This document shows positions 38,004-46,004 of a stretch of DNA of 64,000 nt, piece by piece. This stretch comes from UBA6054 sp963975575 (GTDB taxonomy: Bacteria > Planctomycetota > Phycisphaerae > Phycisphaerales > UBA1924). The position numbers and the translations under genes were made by a program. Under the pieces are notes generated by a model, which was not told the origin of the DNA, did no database searches, and saw only the letters and a program-made list of their open reading frames with translations. Location: positions 868,001-932,000 of the forward strand of contig CAXBHL010000001.1 in assembly GCA_963975575.1 (NCBI GenBank), written 5' to 3'. Positions within the stretch are counted from its first letter, which is position 1, and the number at the start of each line of letters is the position of its first letter.

Positions 38004-38968
38004 CCGAGGCAAGCACGATCCCGCCCGCACAGTCTCCCGCGGCACGCCCCGTTCCCAACGCGGAAGGGCTCTGGGAGCGCCGCCCCGTGGGTTGCCCGCT
38101 CTGCGGATCCGCCGATTCCTCCGCGATCATCGAGCCGACGCAGCGGATCGACGACCCGAAGAAGCTCTACGGCGCGGCGTCGGGCATCCGCGGCACGCAG
38201 CGGATCGTCCGGTGCAACGCCTGCTCGATGATGTACGAGAGCCCGCGCCTGTCCGAGGAGGCCATCGTTTCCGGGTACGCCAGCGCGGACGACGCGGGCC
38301 ACGACAGCCAGCACGCGATGCGCGTCAAGAGCTTCGCCTGGTCGCTCAAGCGGTTTGGGAAGTGGCTCCCGAAACCTCCGGCGACGATTCTTGACGTGGG
38401 AACCGCGGGCGGAGCGTTTCTCGAGGCGGCGCGGGATTTCGGCTACACCCCCTCGGGGATCGAGCCGTCCGAGTACCTGACGAACGCGGCCCGCGATCGC
38501 GGGTTCGATGTGCGCGCGGGCACCCTGTCCGACGGGCTCTTCGCCGGTGACACGTTCGATGTGGTCTCGATGTGGGACGTGATCGAGCACCTGTGCGATC
38601 CGAAGGACGCGGTCCGGGGCGTGCACGACCGGCTCAAGCCGGGCGGCGTGTTCCTGCTCAACTTCCCGGATTCGGGCACCTGGCAGGCCAAGCTCGCTGG
38701 CAAGCGGTTCTGGTGGCTGCTGTCGGTCCACGTGAGCTACTTCACCAAGAGGACCATGCGTCGGCTGCTCGAAGAGTCCGGTTTTAAGGTCGAGAAGATC
38801 GCCCGGCACTGGCAGGTGCTCGAGCTCGGATACCTCTTCGGTATCGCGGCCCACCTCGGCGTGCCGCTCGCGGGGACAGTCAAGAAGCTGCTTCCCGGGT
38901 TCGTCGCCCGGATACCGATGCCCTACTACGCGAGCCAGACCACCGTGATCGCGAGGAAGCCCCAGTGA
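38000..38968 (+). CDS. SAM-dependent methyltransferase with N-terminal zinc ribbon
   Basis: The 322-residue protein has an N-terminal CPLCGS ... RCNACSMMYESP ribbon as in sugar and other small-molecule C-methyltransferases, then a class I SAM domain: ILDVGTAGGAFLEAARDFGY (motif I), SMWDVIEHLCDPKDAV and LKPGGVFLLNFPD. The C-terminal region (HVSYFTKRTMRRLLEESGF) is typical of the Methyltransf_23/11 class. A sugar or lipid-linked saccharide is a likely substrate, by context. It overlaps both neighbours by 4 bp. Confidence 0.88.
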   Translation: MTEASTIPPAQSPAARPVPNAEGLWERRPVGCPLCGSADSSAIIEPTQRIDDPKKLYGAASGIRGTQRIVRCNACSMMYESPRLSEEAIVSGYASADDAGHDSQHAMRVKSFAWSLKRFGKWLPKPPATILDVGTAGGAFLEAARDFGYTPSGIEPSEYLTNAARDRGFDVRAGTLSDGLFAGDTFDVVSMWDVIEHLCDPKDAVRGVHDRLKPGGVFLLNFPDSGTWQAKLAGKRFWWLLSVHVSYFTKRTMRRLLEESGFKVEKIARHWQVLELGYLFGIAAHLGVPLAGTVKKLLPGFVARIPMPYYASQTTVIARKPQ

Positions 38969-40404
38969 CGGTTTACATCCTCGGAGCGGGCCCGGCCGGA
39001 CTCGCACTGGCCGACGGTCTGGCCGACGCGGGCCGGACCGATTTCGTCGTGGTCGAACGGGCGGATCATCTCGGCGGGCTGGCGGCCACCCACCGGTGGG
39101 ATGGCCACGGGGACCACGACCTCGGGCCGCACAAGGTCTTCACGACCGACGCGGCGCTCCAGTCTCGGGTGGAGGCGTTGCTTCCCGCGGACGGCTGGAT
39201 CACGCGCGAGAAGAGCAGCCGCATCTGGATCAACGGGCACTACCTGCGCTATCCGCCCGCGGCGACGGATCTGGTCCGCGCGTTCGGCCCGGTGCGGTTC
39301 ATGAAGATGGGCATGGGCTACGCGACCGCGGCGCTGGTCCCCGGGCGTCGCACCGCCGAGCACGACAGTTTCGAGGCCGACCTGCGCAGCCGGGTGGGCA
39401 GCCCGCTGTACGAGGCCATGTTCCGGCCGGTCGCCGAGAAGCTCTGGGGCGATCCGGCCAATCTCGACGCCCGGCTCTCGCGGGCCCGCGTGCAGACACC
39501 GCCACTGGGTGAAGCCATCCGCAGCGCGATGGGCAGGAAGTCGGAGACCAGCACGTTCGAGGCGCTGACCTTCCGGTACCCCCGCGGCGGGCTCTCCCAA
39601 ATGTGGGACGCCATCCGCCGCAAGGCCGACGGCGGAACCTGGATGCTCGAGACCGCCGTGACCGGCCTCTTCGTGGAGAACGGGCGCGTGGCCGGGATGC
39701 GGCTACAGCGGGGAAGTGACGCCGGCGCGACCGAGTCCGTCGCGATCGGCCCCGACGACGCGGTGGTCTCATCGATGCCCCTGGGTCCGACCGCGATGAT
39801 GCTGGCCGACCACCTCGGGCCCCAGCGTCTGGAGGACATCCGCTCGCAGGTCGTGCTCAACGACCTGCTGCTCGTGTTCTTCCGCTTCGATGCCCCGCGG
39901 CTGATGGACGATTCGTGGATCTTCGTCCCGGATCCCTCCGTGGCGTTCCACCGCATCAGCGAGCAGGAGTCGTTCGATCCGGCGATGACGCCGGACGGGA
40001 CGATCGTGTGCTGCGAGGTGATGAGCAGCCCCGGCCGCCCGAACGCGCAGAAGAGCGACGAGGAACTCGCGGCCGAGTGCCGCGCCGGCATGGCCCGTTT
40101 GTTCGGGTCGGTGCCGAAGGAGATGGGCATGCGTGTGATTCGCCTGCCCCGGTCCTATCCCGTGTACAAGGTGGGCCACGAGCCCGTGCTGGCGTCGGCG
40201 CTCGCCTGCCTGGACGAGATCGAGAACTTCCGCTCCATCGGGCGGCAGGGGGCGTACAACTACATCGGCACGCTCGACGCGATGGACATCGGCTACGGGT
40301 GCGCCGCCTGGCTCAACGAGATGCGGGCGGCGGCCCCGGACGACCGGCGGCACGCCTGGTCGCGGGAGCGGGAACGGACCACGAACTACCCGGTGCTCGA
40401 CTGA
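38965..40404 (+). CDS. FAD-dependent oxidoreductase, UDP-galactopyranose mutase-like
   Basis: The 479-residue flavoprotein begins TVYILGAGPAGLALADGL (dinucleotide fold), followed by VVERADHLGGLAATHRW and GPHKVFTTD. FRYPRGGLSQMWDAIR and the C-terminal GRQGAYNYIGTLDAMDIGYG resemble UDP-galactopyranose mutases and related flavoproteins of polysaccharide clusters. Protoporphyrinogen oxidase-like enzymes are the other close family. The start is GTG, with the GTGA overlap on the methyltransferase stop. It may rearrange or oxidise a nucleotide or lipid-linked sugar. Confidence 0.85.
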   Translation: MTVYILGAGPAGLALADGLADAGRTDFVVVERADHLGGLAATHRWDGHGDHDLGPHKVFTTDAALQSRVEALLPADGWITREKSSRIWINGHYLRYPPAATDLVRAFGPVRFMKMGMGYATAALVPGRRTAEHDSFEADLRSRVGSPLYEAMFRPVAEKLWGDPANLDARLSRARVQTPPLGEAIRSAMGRKSETSTFEALTFRYPRGGLSQMWDAIRRKADGGTWMLETAVTGLFVENGRVAGMRLQRGSDAGATESVAIGPDDAVVSSMPLGPTAMMLADHLGPQRLEDIRSQVVLNDLLLVFFRFDAPRLMDDSWIFVPDPSVAFHRISEQESFDPAMTPDGTIVCCEVMSSPGRPNAQKSDEELAAECRAGMARLFGSVPKEMGMRVIRLPRSYPVYKVGHEPVLASALACLDEIENFRSIGRQGAYNYIGTLDAMDIGYGCAAWLNEMRAAAPDDRRHAWSRERERTTNYPVLD

Positions 40405-40407
40405 CCC

Positions 40408-41928
40408 ATGCGCGTCCTGCTCGTCTCACCCCGGCTCGCGATTCAGAAGGGCGACTTTCTCGGCTCCGGGGTGCCGTACTGGCCGGTGGAACTGGCGGTG
40501 CTCGCCGAACACCTGCGATCCACCGGCCGGCGGGTCGATGTGATCGATCTCTTCGGATCGGGCACCGGCCGTTTCACCGAGCGGGGCGACCACTACCTGC
40601 AGGGCGTGCCGATCGAGGACTTCGCACAGGACGCCGCGGTCGAGGGGGCCGAGATCGTCGTGGTGTACGCGATCTCGTACATGTCCCACGCCGAGGTGAT
40701 GGACCTGGTGGCCTGGTTCCGCGATCGCCGTCCGGAGATCCCCGTGCTGGTGATGGAGAACGCGCAGGCGGTCACCGCGTACAGCCTCCCCCGCATGGCC
40801 GGTCCGCTGTTCGATGCCGGGGCGTCCGGCCTGGCCATCGGGGATGTCTGGCCCCGCTGGGACGCGATCGAGCGGGCCCTGACGGATCCCTCCAGCCCCG
40901 CGCCGGAAAACCTGCGCCGGGCGGCGGACCGCGACGCCGATCCCGCGGCCTGGCGTCGTCCACGCGATCTGATCGCCCGCCATCCCACGCCCGCGTGGGA
41001 CCTGTTCCCGGTGGAGGGGTACTGGAAGCTCCCGTACGCCCACGGCCCCAAGCAGCGCCGCTACCTGCCGGTGCTCACGTCCCGGGGCTGTCCGTACCCG
41101 TGCGACTTCTGCGTCGTTCCCGAGACCAACGACCGGCGGTGGCGCGGCGACGATGCCACGGCGGTGGTCGACATGCTGATCGATCTGAGGGACCGGTTCG
41201 GCGTCCGGGACTTCCAGATCGAGGACCTGAATCCGACCGTGCGCTCCGATCGCTGGACCGAGATCTGCAAGGAGCTGATCCGGCGGGAAGCGGGCGTGCG
41301 ATTCTGCTTCGTCAGCGGGACCAAGGCCGAGACGGTCAAACTCGACCAGGTGCCCCTGCTCGCCGGCGCCGGCTGCCGGTTCATCTCGATCAGCCCCGAG
41401 TCGGGCAGCAAATCGGTGATGAAGACCATCGGCAAGCCGTTCAACTACGACCACGGGCTCAAACTCGTCGCGTCCTGCCGCGAGCACGGCATCAGGACGC
41501 AGGCGTGCTTCCTGGTCGGCCACCCCGCGGAGGCCCCCGAAGACCGGGAGGCGTCGCTCTCCTACCTTCGGGCGATGGTCCGGGCGGGGCTCGACGAGGC
41601 GGCGATCTTCATCGTGGCCCCGTTTGCGGGCAGCAAGCTTTACGCGAACCAGCGGATCGAACTGCGGGGCGCGCTGGAATCGCTGCCGAGTTTCACCCCC
41701 AGGGGCCGCGCCGACTTCGACGAGGTCGAGGCCGCCAGAAAGCGGATGATCCGGGTGTTCTTCATCGAGAAGCTCCGGCGCGGCCCGGACCTCTGGCTGC
41801 AGGGGCTCCGCGCGATGGTGGGGCGTCCCCAGACCAAGATGGAGAATCTCCCACTGCGGGTTGTCTATGTGCTCTGGCGGCTCGGCGTGATGCGGGCGCG
41901 AGCGATCGTGGGGCGCGATCATGCCTGA
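40408..41928 (+). CDS. B12-binding-domain radical SAM protein
   Basis: The 506-residue protein has an N-terminal Rossmann-like cobalamin-binding domain (MRVLLVSPRLAIQKG; EIVVVYAISYMSHAEVMDL) and a radical SAM domain with CPYPCDFC (CxxxCxxC, about residue 230). FISISPESGSKSVMKTIGKP and ACFLVGHPAEAPED are typical. The classic DxHxxG cobalamin motif is not obvious, so B12 may not be bound. Family members perform C-methylation or other hard C-H chemistry. Substrate is unknown. It starts 3 bp after the flavoprotein and overlaps the GT2 gene by 8 bp. Confidence 0.88.
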   Translation: MRVLLVSPRLAIQKGDFLGSGVPYWPVELAVLAEHLRSTGRRVDVIDLFGSGTGRFTERGDHYLQGVPIEDFAQDAAVEGAEIVVVYAISYMSHAEVMDLVAWFRDRRPEIPVLVMENAQAVTAYSLPRMAGPLFDAGASGLAIGDVWPRWDAIERALTDPSSPAPENLRRAADRDADPAAWRRPRDLIARHPTPAWDLFPVEGYWKLPYAHGPKQRRYLPVLTSRGCPYPCDFCVVPETNDRRWRGDDATAVVDMLIDLRDRFGVRDFQIEDLNPTVRSDRWTEICKELIRREAGVRFCFVSGTKAETVKLDQVPLLAGAGCRFISISPESGSKSVMKTIGKPFNYDHGLKLVASCREHGIRTQACFLVGHPAEAPEDREASLSYLRAMVRAGLDEAAIFIVAPFAGSKLYANQRIELRGALESLPSFTPRGRADFDEVEAARKRMIRVFFIEKLRRGPDLWLQGLRAMVGRPQTKMENLPLRVVYVLWRLGVMRARAIVGRDHA

Positions 41929-42673
41929 CCCCGTCCCGACCGTCCCGCGCGAGCGACAGGTGCTCGTGATCATCCCCGCGTACAACGAGGAGGCGTCCGT
42001 CGGCGGCGTGATCGAGGAGGTCCGTGCCCTGGGGCCGCGGTTCGTCCCGATCGTCATCGACGACGGCTCAGCGGACCGGACGCGACGCCACGCGGCCGAG
42101 CATGGTGCCCGGGTGGTATCGCTGCCCATGAATCTGGGCATCGGCGGCGCGGTGCAGACCGGCATCCGGGTGGCGATGCGCGACGGGTTCGGTTTCTGCT
42201 GCCAGATCGACGGCGACGGCCAGCACATCGCGTCGGAACTGCTGCGCCTTGTCGAGGCGCAGGAGTCGGGCGGGCAGAACATCGTCATCGGCAGCCGCTA
42301 TGTCGGCGGCGACGCGTCCGAGGGAGACCGATCCACCGCCATGCGCCGGCTCGGCTCCCGCATCATCAGCTCGACCATCGCGCTGGTCTTTCGCGGTGCG
42401 CGGGTGACCGACCCGACCAGCGGCCTCCGCCTGCTCGACCGGCGGGCGATCCTGCTCTTCGCCGGCGATTATCCCCACGACTACCCCGAGCCGATCTCGA
42501 TCGCCGTCGCCATCCGGCACGGTCTGAGCGTGCTCGACGTGCCGGTGTCGATGCGTGCCCGCGAGCACGGCCGGTCGAGCATCGGCGGCGTGAAGAATCT
42601 GCTGTACATGTTCCGCGTGACCTGCTACATCATGCTCGCGCGACTGCGCACACCCCGGGAACGAGAGGAGTAA
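41921..42673 (+). CDS. Family 2 glycosyltransferase (DPM1/polyprenyl-phosphate type)
   Basis: The 250-residue protein has the GT-A fold motifs VIIPAYNEEASVGGVIEEV, VIDDGSADRT, NLGIGGAVQTGI and the nucleotide/metal site QIDGDGQH. No long C-terminal membrane pair is present. It resembles enzymes that load sugars onto polyprenyl phosphate, and it could make the donor for the GT-C enzyme in this operon. The start overlaps the radical SAM gene by 8 bp. Confidence 0.92.
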   Translation: MPDPVPTVPRERQVLVIIPAYNEEASVGGVIEEVRALGPRFVPIVIDDGSADRTRRHAAEHGARVVSLPMNLGIGGAVQTGIRVAMRDGFGFCCQIDGDGQHIASELLRLVEAQESGGQNIVIGSRYVGGDASEGDRSTAMRRLGSRIISSTIALVFRGARVTDPTSGLRLLDRRAILLFAGDYPHDYPEPISIAVAIRHGLSVLDVPVSMRAREHGRSSIGGVKNLLYMFRVTCYIMLARLRTPREREE

Positions 42674-42676
42674 GCC

Positions 42677-43111
42677 GTGCTGGCCCAGACCGCCCCCTAC
42701 GTCGCCCCCAACCCGGTGACCATCGCCGTGATCTGCCTCTGCGGGCTGCTCTACCTCTGGCTGCTGTTCAAGCGGGCCATCAACGGCCGGTTCGATCTGT
42801 ACCACATCTCGATGCTGACCGTGGTGGTGCTGCTGCCGGTCTGCTTTGTGGTGTTCCCACGTTTTACCTACCGGCTCACACAGTCAATCGGTGTCGCGTT
42901 TCCCTTCGTGCTCCTGTTCGCCGCCCTGTTCGTGTCGATGTTCCTCTACATGCACCGGATCACGAGCGAACTCAACCGCGTCACGATGCGCAGCCGGCGC
43001 CTGACGCAGGAGATCGCGATTCTCTCTTCCAGGCTCGATGCGGTCTCCGGACCCGTGCCCCCCGCCGCCCCCGATCCCGGGGCGGACCGCTCGCCGATCA
43101 CACCCGCTTGA
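42677..43111 (+). CDS. DUF2304 membrane protein
   Basis: The 144-residue protein has three hydrophobic segments (about 14-30, 45-60 and 72-91) followed by a coiled-coil-like tail (ITSELNRVTMRSRRLTQEIAIL, shown here as one region at about residues 95-117). DUF2304 proteins are often encoded beside GT2 glycosyltransferases of the DPM1 type, as here. GAGGAG precedes the GTG start at 42677. It ends the operon and its 3' end overlaps convergent pcrA by 14 bp. Confidence 0.82.
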   Translation: MLAQTAPYVAPNPVTIAVICLCGLLYLWLLFKRAINGRFDLYHISMLTVVVLLPVCFVVFPRFTYRLTQSIGVAFPFVLLFAALFVSMFLYMHRITSELNRVTMRSRRLTQEIAILSSRLDAVSGPVPPAAPDPGADRSPITPA

Positions 43112-45674
43112 GCCGGGCGTACTCGAGCACCAGGGTCTTGGTGCCCACCGAATCGAACTTGACCACCGCCCGAGCGTTCGAGCCGGAGGTGACTTTTTCG
43201 ATGGTCCCCGAGCCGAACTGGGGGTGACGGACGCGGCAGCCGGGGGGGAAGTTCGCGGCGGCCGCATCCGGACGGGCGTCGACCGAGGCGAGCCGCTGTT
43301 CGCGGGCCCGTTCGACATCTTGCTTCCAGTTTTTGCCCGGCGACTTGTCCAGCGCCATCGCGCCGCGGTCCCACGAGCGTTCCTTGGCCGGCCCGAACGC
43401 GTCGTCGTAGTCGTGCTCGAACTCGTCGGCCTGGTCCGACACGATCAGGTGCTCGCGAGGCAGTTCTTCGAGGAACCGGCTCGGGATGGTCCGCTCGGAC
43501 ATGCCCCGCACAGTCCGGCGTCGGGCGCTCGTGATGTGCAGGCGTTCCATGGCCCGCGTGATGCCCACGAACGCGAGGCGGCGTTCCTCTTCGAGCTGTT
43601 CGTCGGAGTCGTTGGCTCTCGAATGGGGCAGACATCCTTCTTCGAGGCCGATCATCGCCACCGCGCGGAACTCGAGTCCCTTCGACGCGTGCAGGGTCAT
43701 GAGCGTCACCGCACCCTGCGCCGGGTCCACGGCGTCGGCGTCGGCGACCAGCGCCACGGATTCCAGATAAGCCCGCAGCATGCCAAGCAGCGGGGGCGTC
43801 TTCGCCGGCTCGCCGCCGGCGGCTCGCTCGACGTCGGTGAAAGCGGCAGGGTCGTCCGCCGGGTCGTACTCCTGCTCGAACTCGTGGGCCGATGAGACGA
43901 GTTCGGCCAGGTTGTCCACCCGTTCCGCGTCGGACTCACTGCCGCTGGTCTTCGCCTGCTTCTTGTAGTGATCCTCCAGCCCGGATTCGGTGATCACGCG
44001 TTCGACCAGCTCGTGCAGGGTCCCGGGCACCTGGGCCCCCAGGAACGAGCCCGAACCGGTCCAGCCGTTGACCATCTCGACGAACTTGTCGATGGCGTTT
44101 GTCGTCCGTGCGGCCAGGCCCAGTTCCTTGCTCCGTCCCAATCCCTCCCAGAGCGGGATGCCCGCGCGGTCGGCCGCGGCCTGGATCGTGTCCAGCGAAG
44201 TCTTGCCGATGCCCCGCGTGGGGGTGTTCACGACGCGGTTGAGCGAAACACCGTCGGACGGGTTGGCTATCACGCGGAGATAGCCGATCGCGTTCTTGAT
44301 CTCTTCGCGATCGAAGAAGGCGGTGCCGCGCGCGATCGAATACGGGATCTGGTTGGTCCGCATCGCGTCTTCCATCACGCGGGAGAGCGCGTTGGTTCGG
44401 TAGAAAACCGCCATGTCTTTCCACGAGACTTTGTGCTCGTCGTGGAGGGCCCGAAACCAGTCCGCCACCAGCTCGGACTCGTGCCGTTCGTCCCGGCTAT
44501 GGACCACCGTGACCTGTTCCCCGCCGTCGCGGCTGGTGAACAGCGGCTTGTCCTTGCGCTTGGTGTTGTGCTTGATGAGCTGATCCGCGGTGGCCAGAAT
44601 GGGAGCGGTCGAGCGGAAGTTCTCGCCCAGCATGATCACGGTGCCGCCCGGATAGTGCGTCTCGAAATCGAGGATGTTGGAGATGTCCGCCCCGCGCCAG
44701 CCGTAGACCGCCTGATCCGGATCGCCCACCACGCAGATGTTCGGGGGGTTCTCGGCAGACGGGGGAGCCAGCAGCGACGCGATGCGGAACTGGGCGCGGT
44801 TGGTGTCCTGGTACTCGTCGATCATCAGGTACCGCCAGCGGCCCAACAGTTCGGAACGGATGCTCTCCCGGGTCTCGAGCATTTTAGCCGTGTAGAGCAG
44901 CAGGTCGTCGAAATCGATCGCCCCCGCCTTGCGCAGCTCCGCCGCGTAGGCCGAGTAGATCTTCGCAATCTGCTTCGTGTAGAAGTCGTTGGCCTGCGCC
45001 TCGAACGCTTTGTCGTCGAGCAGTTCATTTTTGGCGTTGCTGATCGCCGAGAGCACGGAACGGGGCGGCCAGTTGGTCGTCGCCAACCCAAGGTTGGCGA
45101 TCACCCGCTTCATCGCCGACGTCTGGTCCGAGGTGTCGTAGATCGTGTAGTCCGCCTTGAGGCCGGGCATCTCGGCGGCCTCGGCGTACCGACGCAGCAG
45201 GCGGGCGCACAGCGAGTGGAACGTGGTCACCGTCAGCCCCCGGGTCCGCCGATCGGCCCGTGCGGTGTCCGGGTCCGCGTTGGGGCCGAGGATCTGGTGC
45301 AGGACCCGTTCGCGCATCTCGCCCGCGGCCTTGTTGGTGAAGGTCAGGGCCAGAATCGACCAGGGCGGCACGCCCATATCAACCAAGTGGGCGATCCGAC
45401 GGGTGATCACCCGCGTCTTTCCGGAACCGGCCGCCGCGAGGATCAGCAGGGGGCCCTCGGTGCAGAGCACCGCCCGGCGCTGCGGCTCGGTGAGCCCCGC
45501 AAGGATGGGATGGTCCCCGGGCGTATCTCCGCCGGCCCCGGGTTCGGTACCCGGGCCTTCTTCGAAATCCGGCATGAAATCGGGAATCTCGTCCATGGGG
45601 GGGGTGCCGGCGCTCCGCGCATTCGGGTTGAATCCGTTCATCAAGGAAGGGTAGGTTTGGGTCACCCCCGGCAC
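43098..45674 (-). CDS. pcrA: ATP-dependent DNA helicase PcrA/UvrD
   Basis: This superfamily 1 3'-5' helicase of 858 residues acts in excision and mismatch repair and in conflict resolution. Walker A is LAAAGSGKTRVITRR (about residue 78). Motif II is DEYQDTNRAQF (about 284). Motifs GENFRST, LMTLHASKGLEF and VGITRAMERL follow. The C-terminal Tudor-like domain is FPPGCRVRHPQFGSGTIEKV. The start is GTG at 45674, with GGAG upstream; ATG 45641 or 45596 are possible. Residues 1-60 are a variable acidic leader. Gene symbol could equally be uvrD. Confidence 0.94.
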   Translation of the reverse strand: MPGVTQTYPSLMNGFNPNARSAGTPPMDEIPDFMPDFEEGPGTEPGAGGDTPGDHPILAGLTEPQRRAVLCTEGPLLILAAAGSGKTRVITRRIAHLVDMGVPPWSILALTFTNKAAGEMRERVLHQILGPNADPDTARADRRTRGLTVTTFHSLCARLLRRYAEAAEMPGLKADYTIYDTSDQTSAMKRVIANLGLATTNWPPRSVLSAISNAKNELLDDKAFEAQANDFYTKQIAKIYSAYAAELRKAGAIDFDDLLLYTAKMLETRESIRSELLGRWRYLMIDEYQDTNRAQFRIASLLAPPSAENPPNICVVGDPDQAVYGWRGADISNILDFETHYPGGTVIMLGENFRSTAPILATADQLIKHNTKRKDKPLFTSRDGGEQVTVVHSRDERHESELVADWFRALHDEHKVSWKDMAVFYRTNALSRVMEDAMRTNQIPYSIARGTAFFDREEIKNAIGYLRVIANPSDGVSLNRVVNTPTRGIGKTSLDTIQAAADRAGIPLWEGLGRSKELGLAARTTNAIDKFVEMVNGWTGSGSFLGAQVPGTLHELVERVITESGLEDHYKKQAKTSGSESDAERVDNLAELVSSAHEFEQEYDPADDPAAFTDVERAAGGEPAKTPPLLGMLRAYLESVALVADADAVDPAQGAVTLMTLHASKGLEFRAVAMIGLEEGCLPHSRANDSDEQLEEERRLAFVGITRAMERLHITSARRRTVRGMSERTIPSRFLEELPREHLIVSDQADEFEHDYDDAFGPAKERSWDRGAMALDKSPGKNWKQDVERAREQRLASVDARPDAAAANFPPGCRVRHPQFGSGTIEKVTSGSNARAVVKFDSVGTKTLVLEYARLKRV

Positions 45675-46004
45675 CCCGACTCCGGCTCATCGCGATCGAG
45701 TTCGTGCTCGGGCGGGCGGGTCCGGCGCGTCCGAGCCGGAGGCGTCCGCCGGCCGATGCGTCGGCGCGGCGGCGGAAGCAGGCGTGTATCATCGCCCTTC
45801 CGACGGACCGAACACGGATGGGTATTCGGACCCATTCTCGGTCCACCGGAATCGGCCCGTGCGGGAAGGCCAATGCGGCCAGATCCGTTCGGGCTTTGGA
45901 CTCGTATGGATTGGGTCGGACGGAAGGAACCTGTTTCGGGCCCGTCGGGACGGGTCGATTGCCAAGAACACCGCCAGAAGCCCTCTTTCCCTGCCGATCT
46001 GTGT
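45675..46004. other. 330-bp gap between divergent pcrA and kinase genes
   Basis: No gene is supported. It holds the promoters of both genes (not resolved here) and a strong interrupted hairpin at 45805-45844. The rest shows no other repeat. Confidence 0.6.
45805..45844. repeat. Interrupted hairpin in the kinase 5' region
   Basis: The outer 7-bp stem pairs GGACCGA (45805-45811) with TCGGTCC (45838-45844). The inner 8-bp stem pairs 45816-45823 with 45830-45837 (one G-U pair) around the loop ATTCGG. A 4-nt bulge (ACAC) lies on one side. It ends 161 bp before the kinase ATG. There is no T-run, so it is not a normal terminator. Confidence 0.55.

Noticed and set aside
43968..46004. The long plus-strand frame upstream of the kinase, antisense to pcrA
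   Set aside because: The frame is continuous with the kinase, but recognisable kinase sequence begins only after ATG 46005, and pcrA motifs occupy the other strand.
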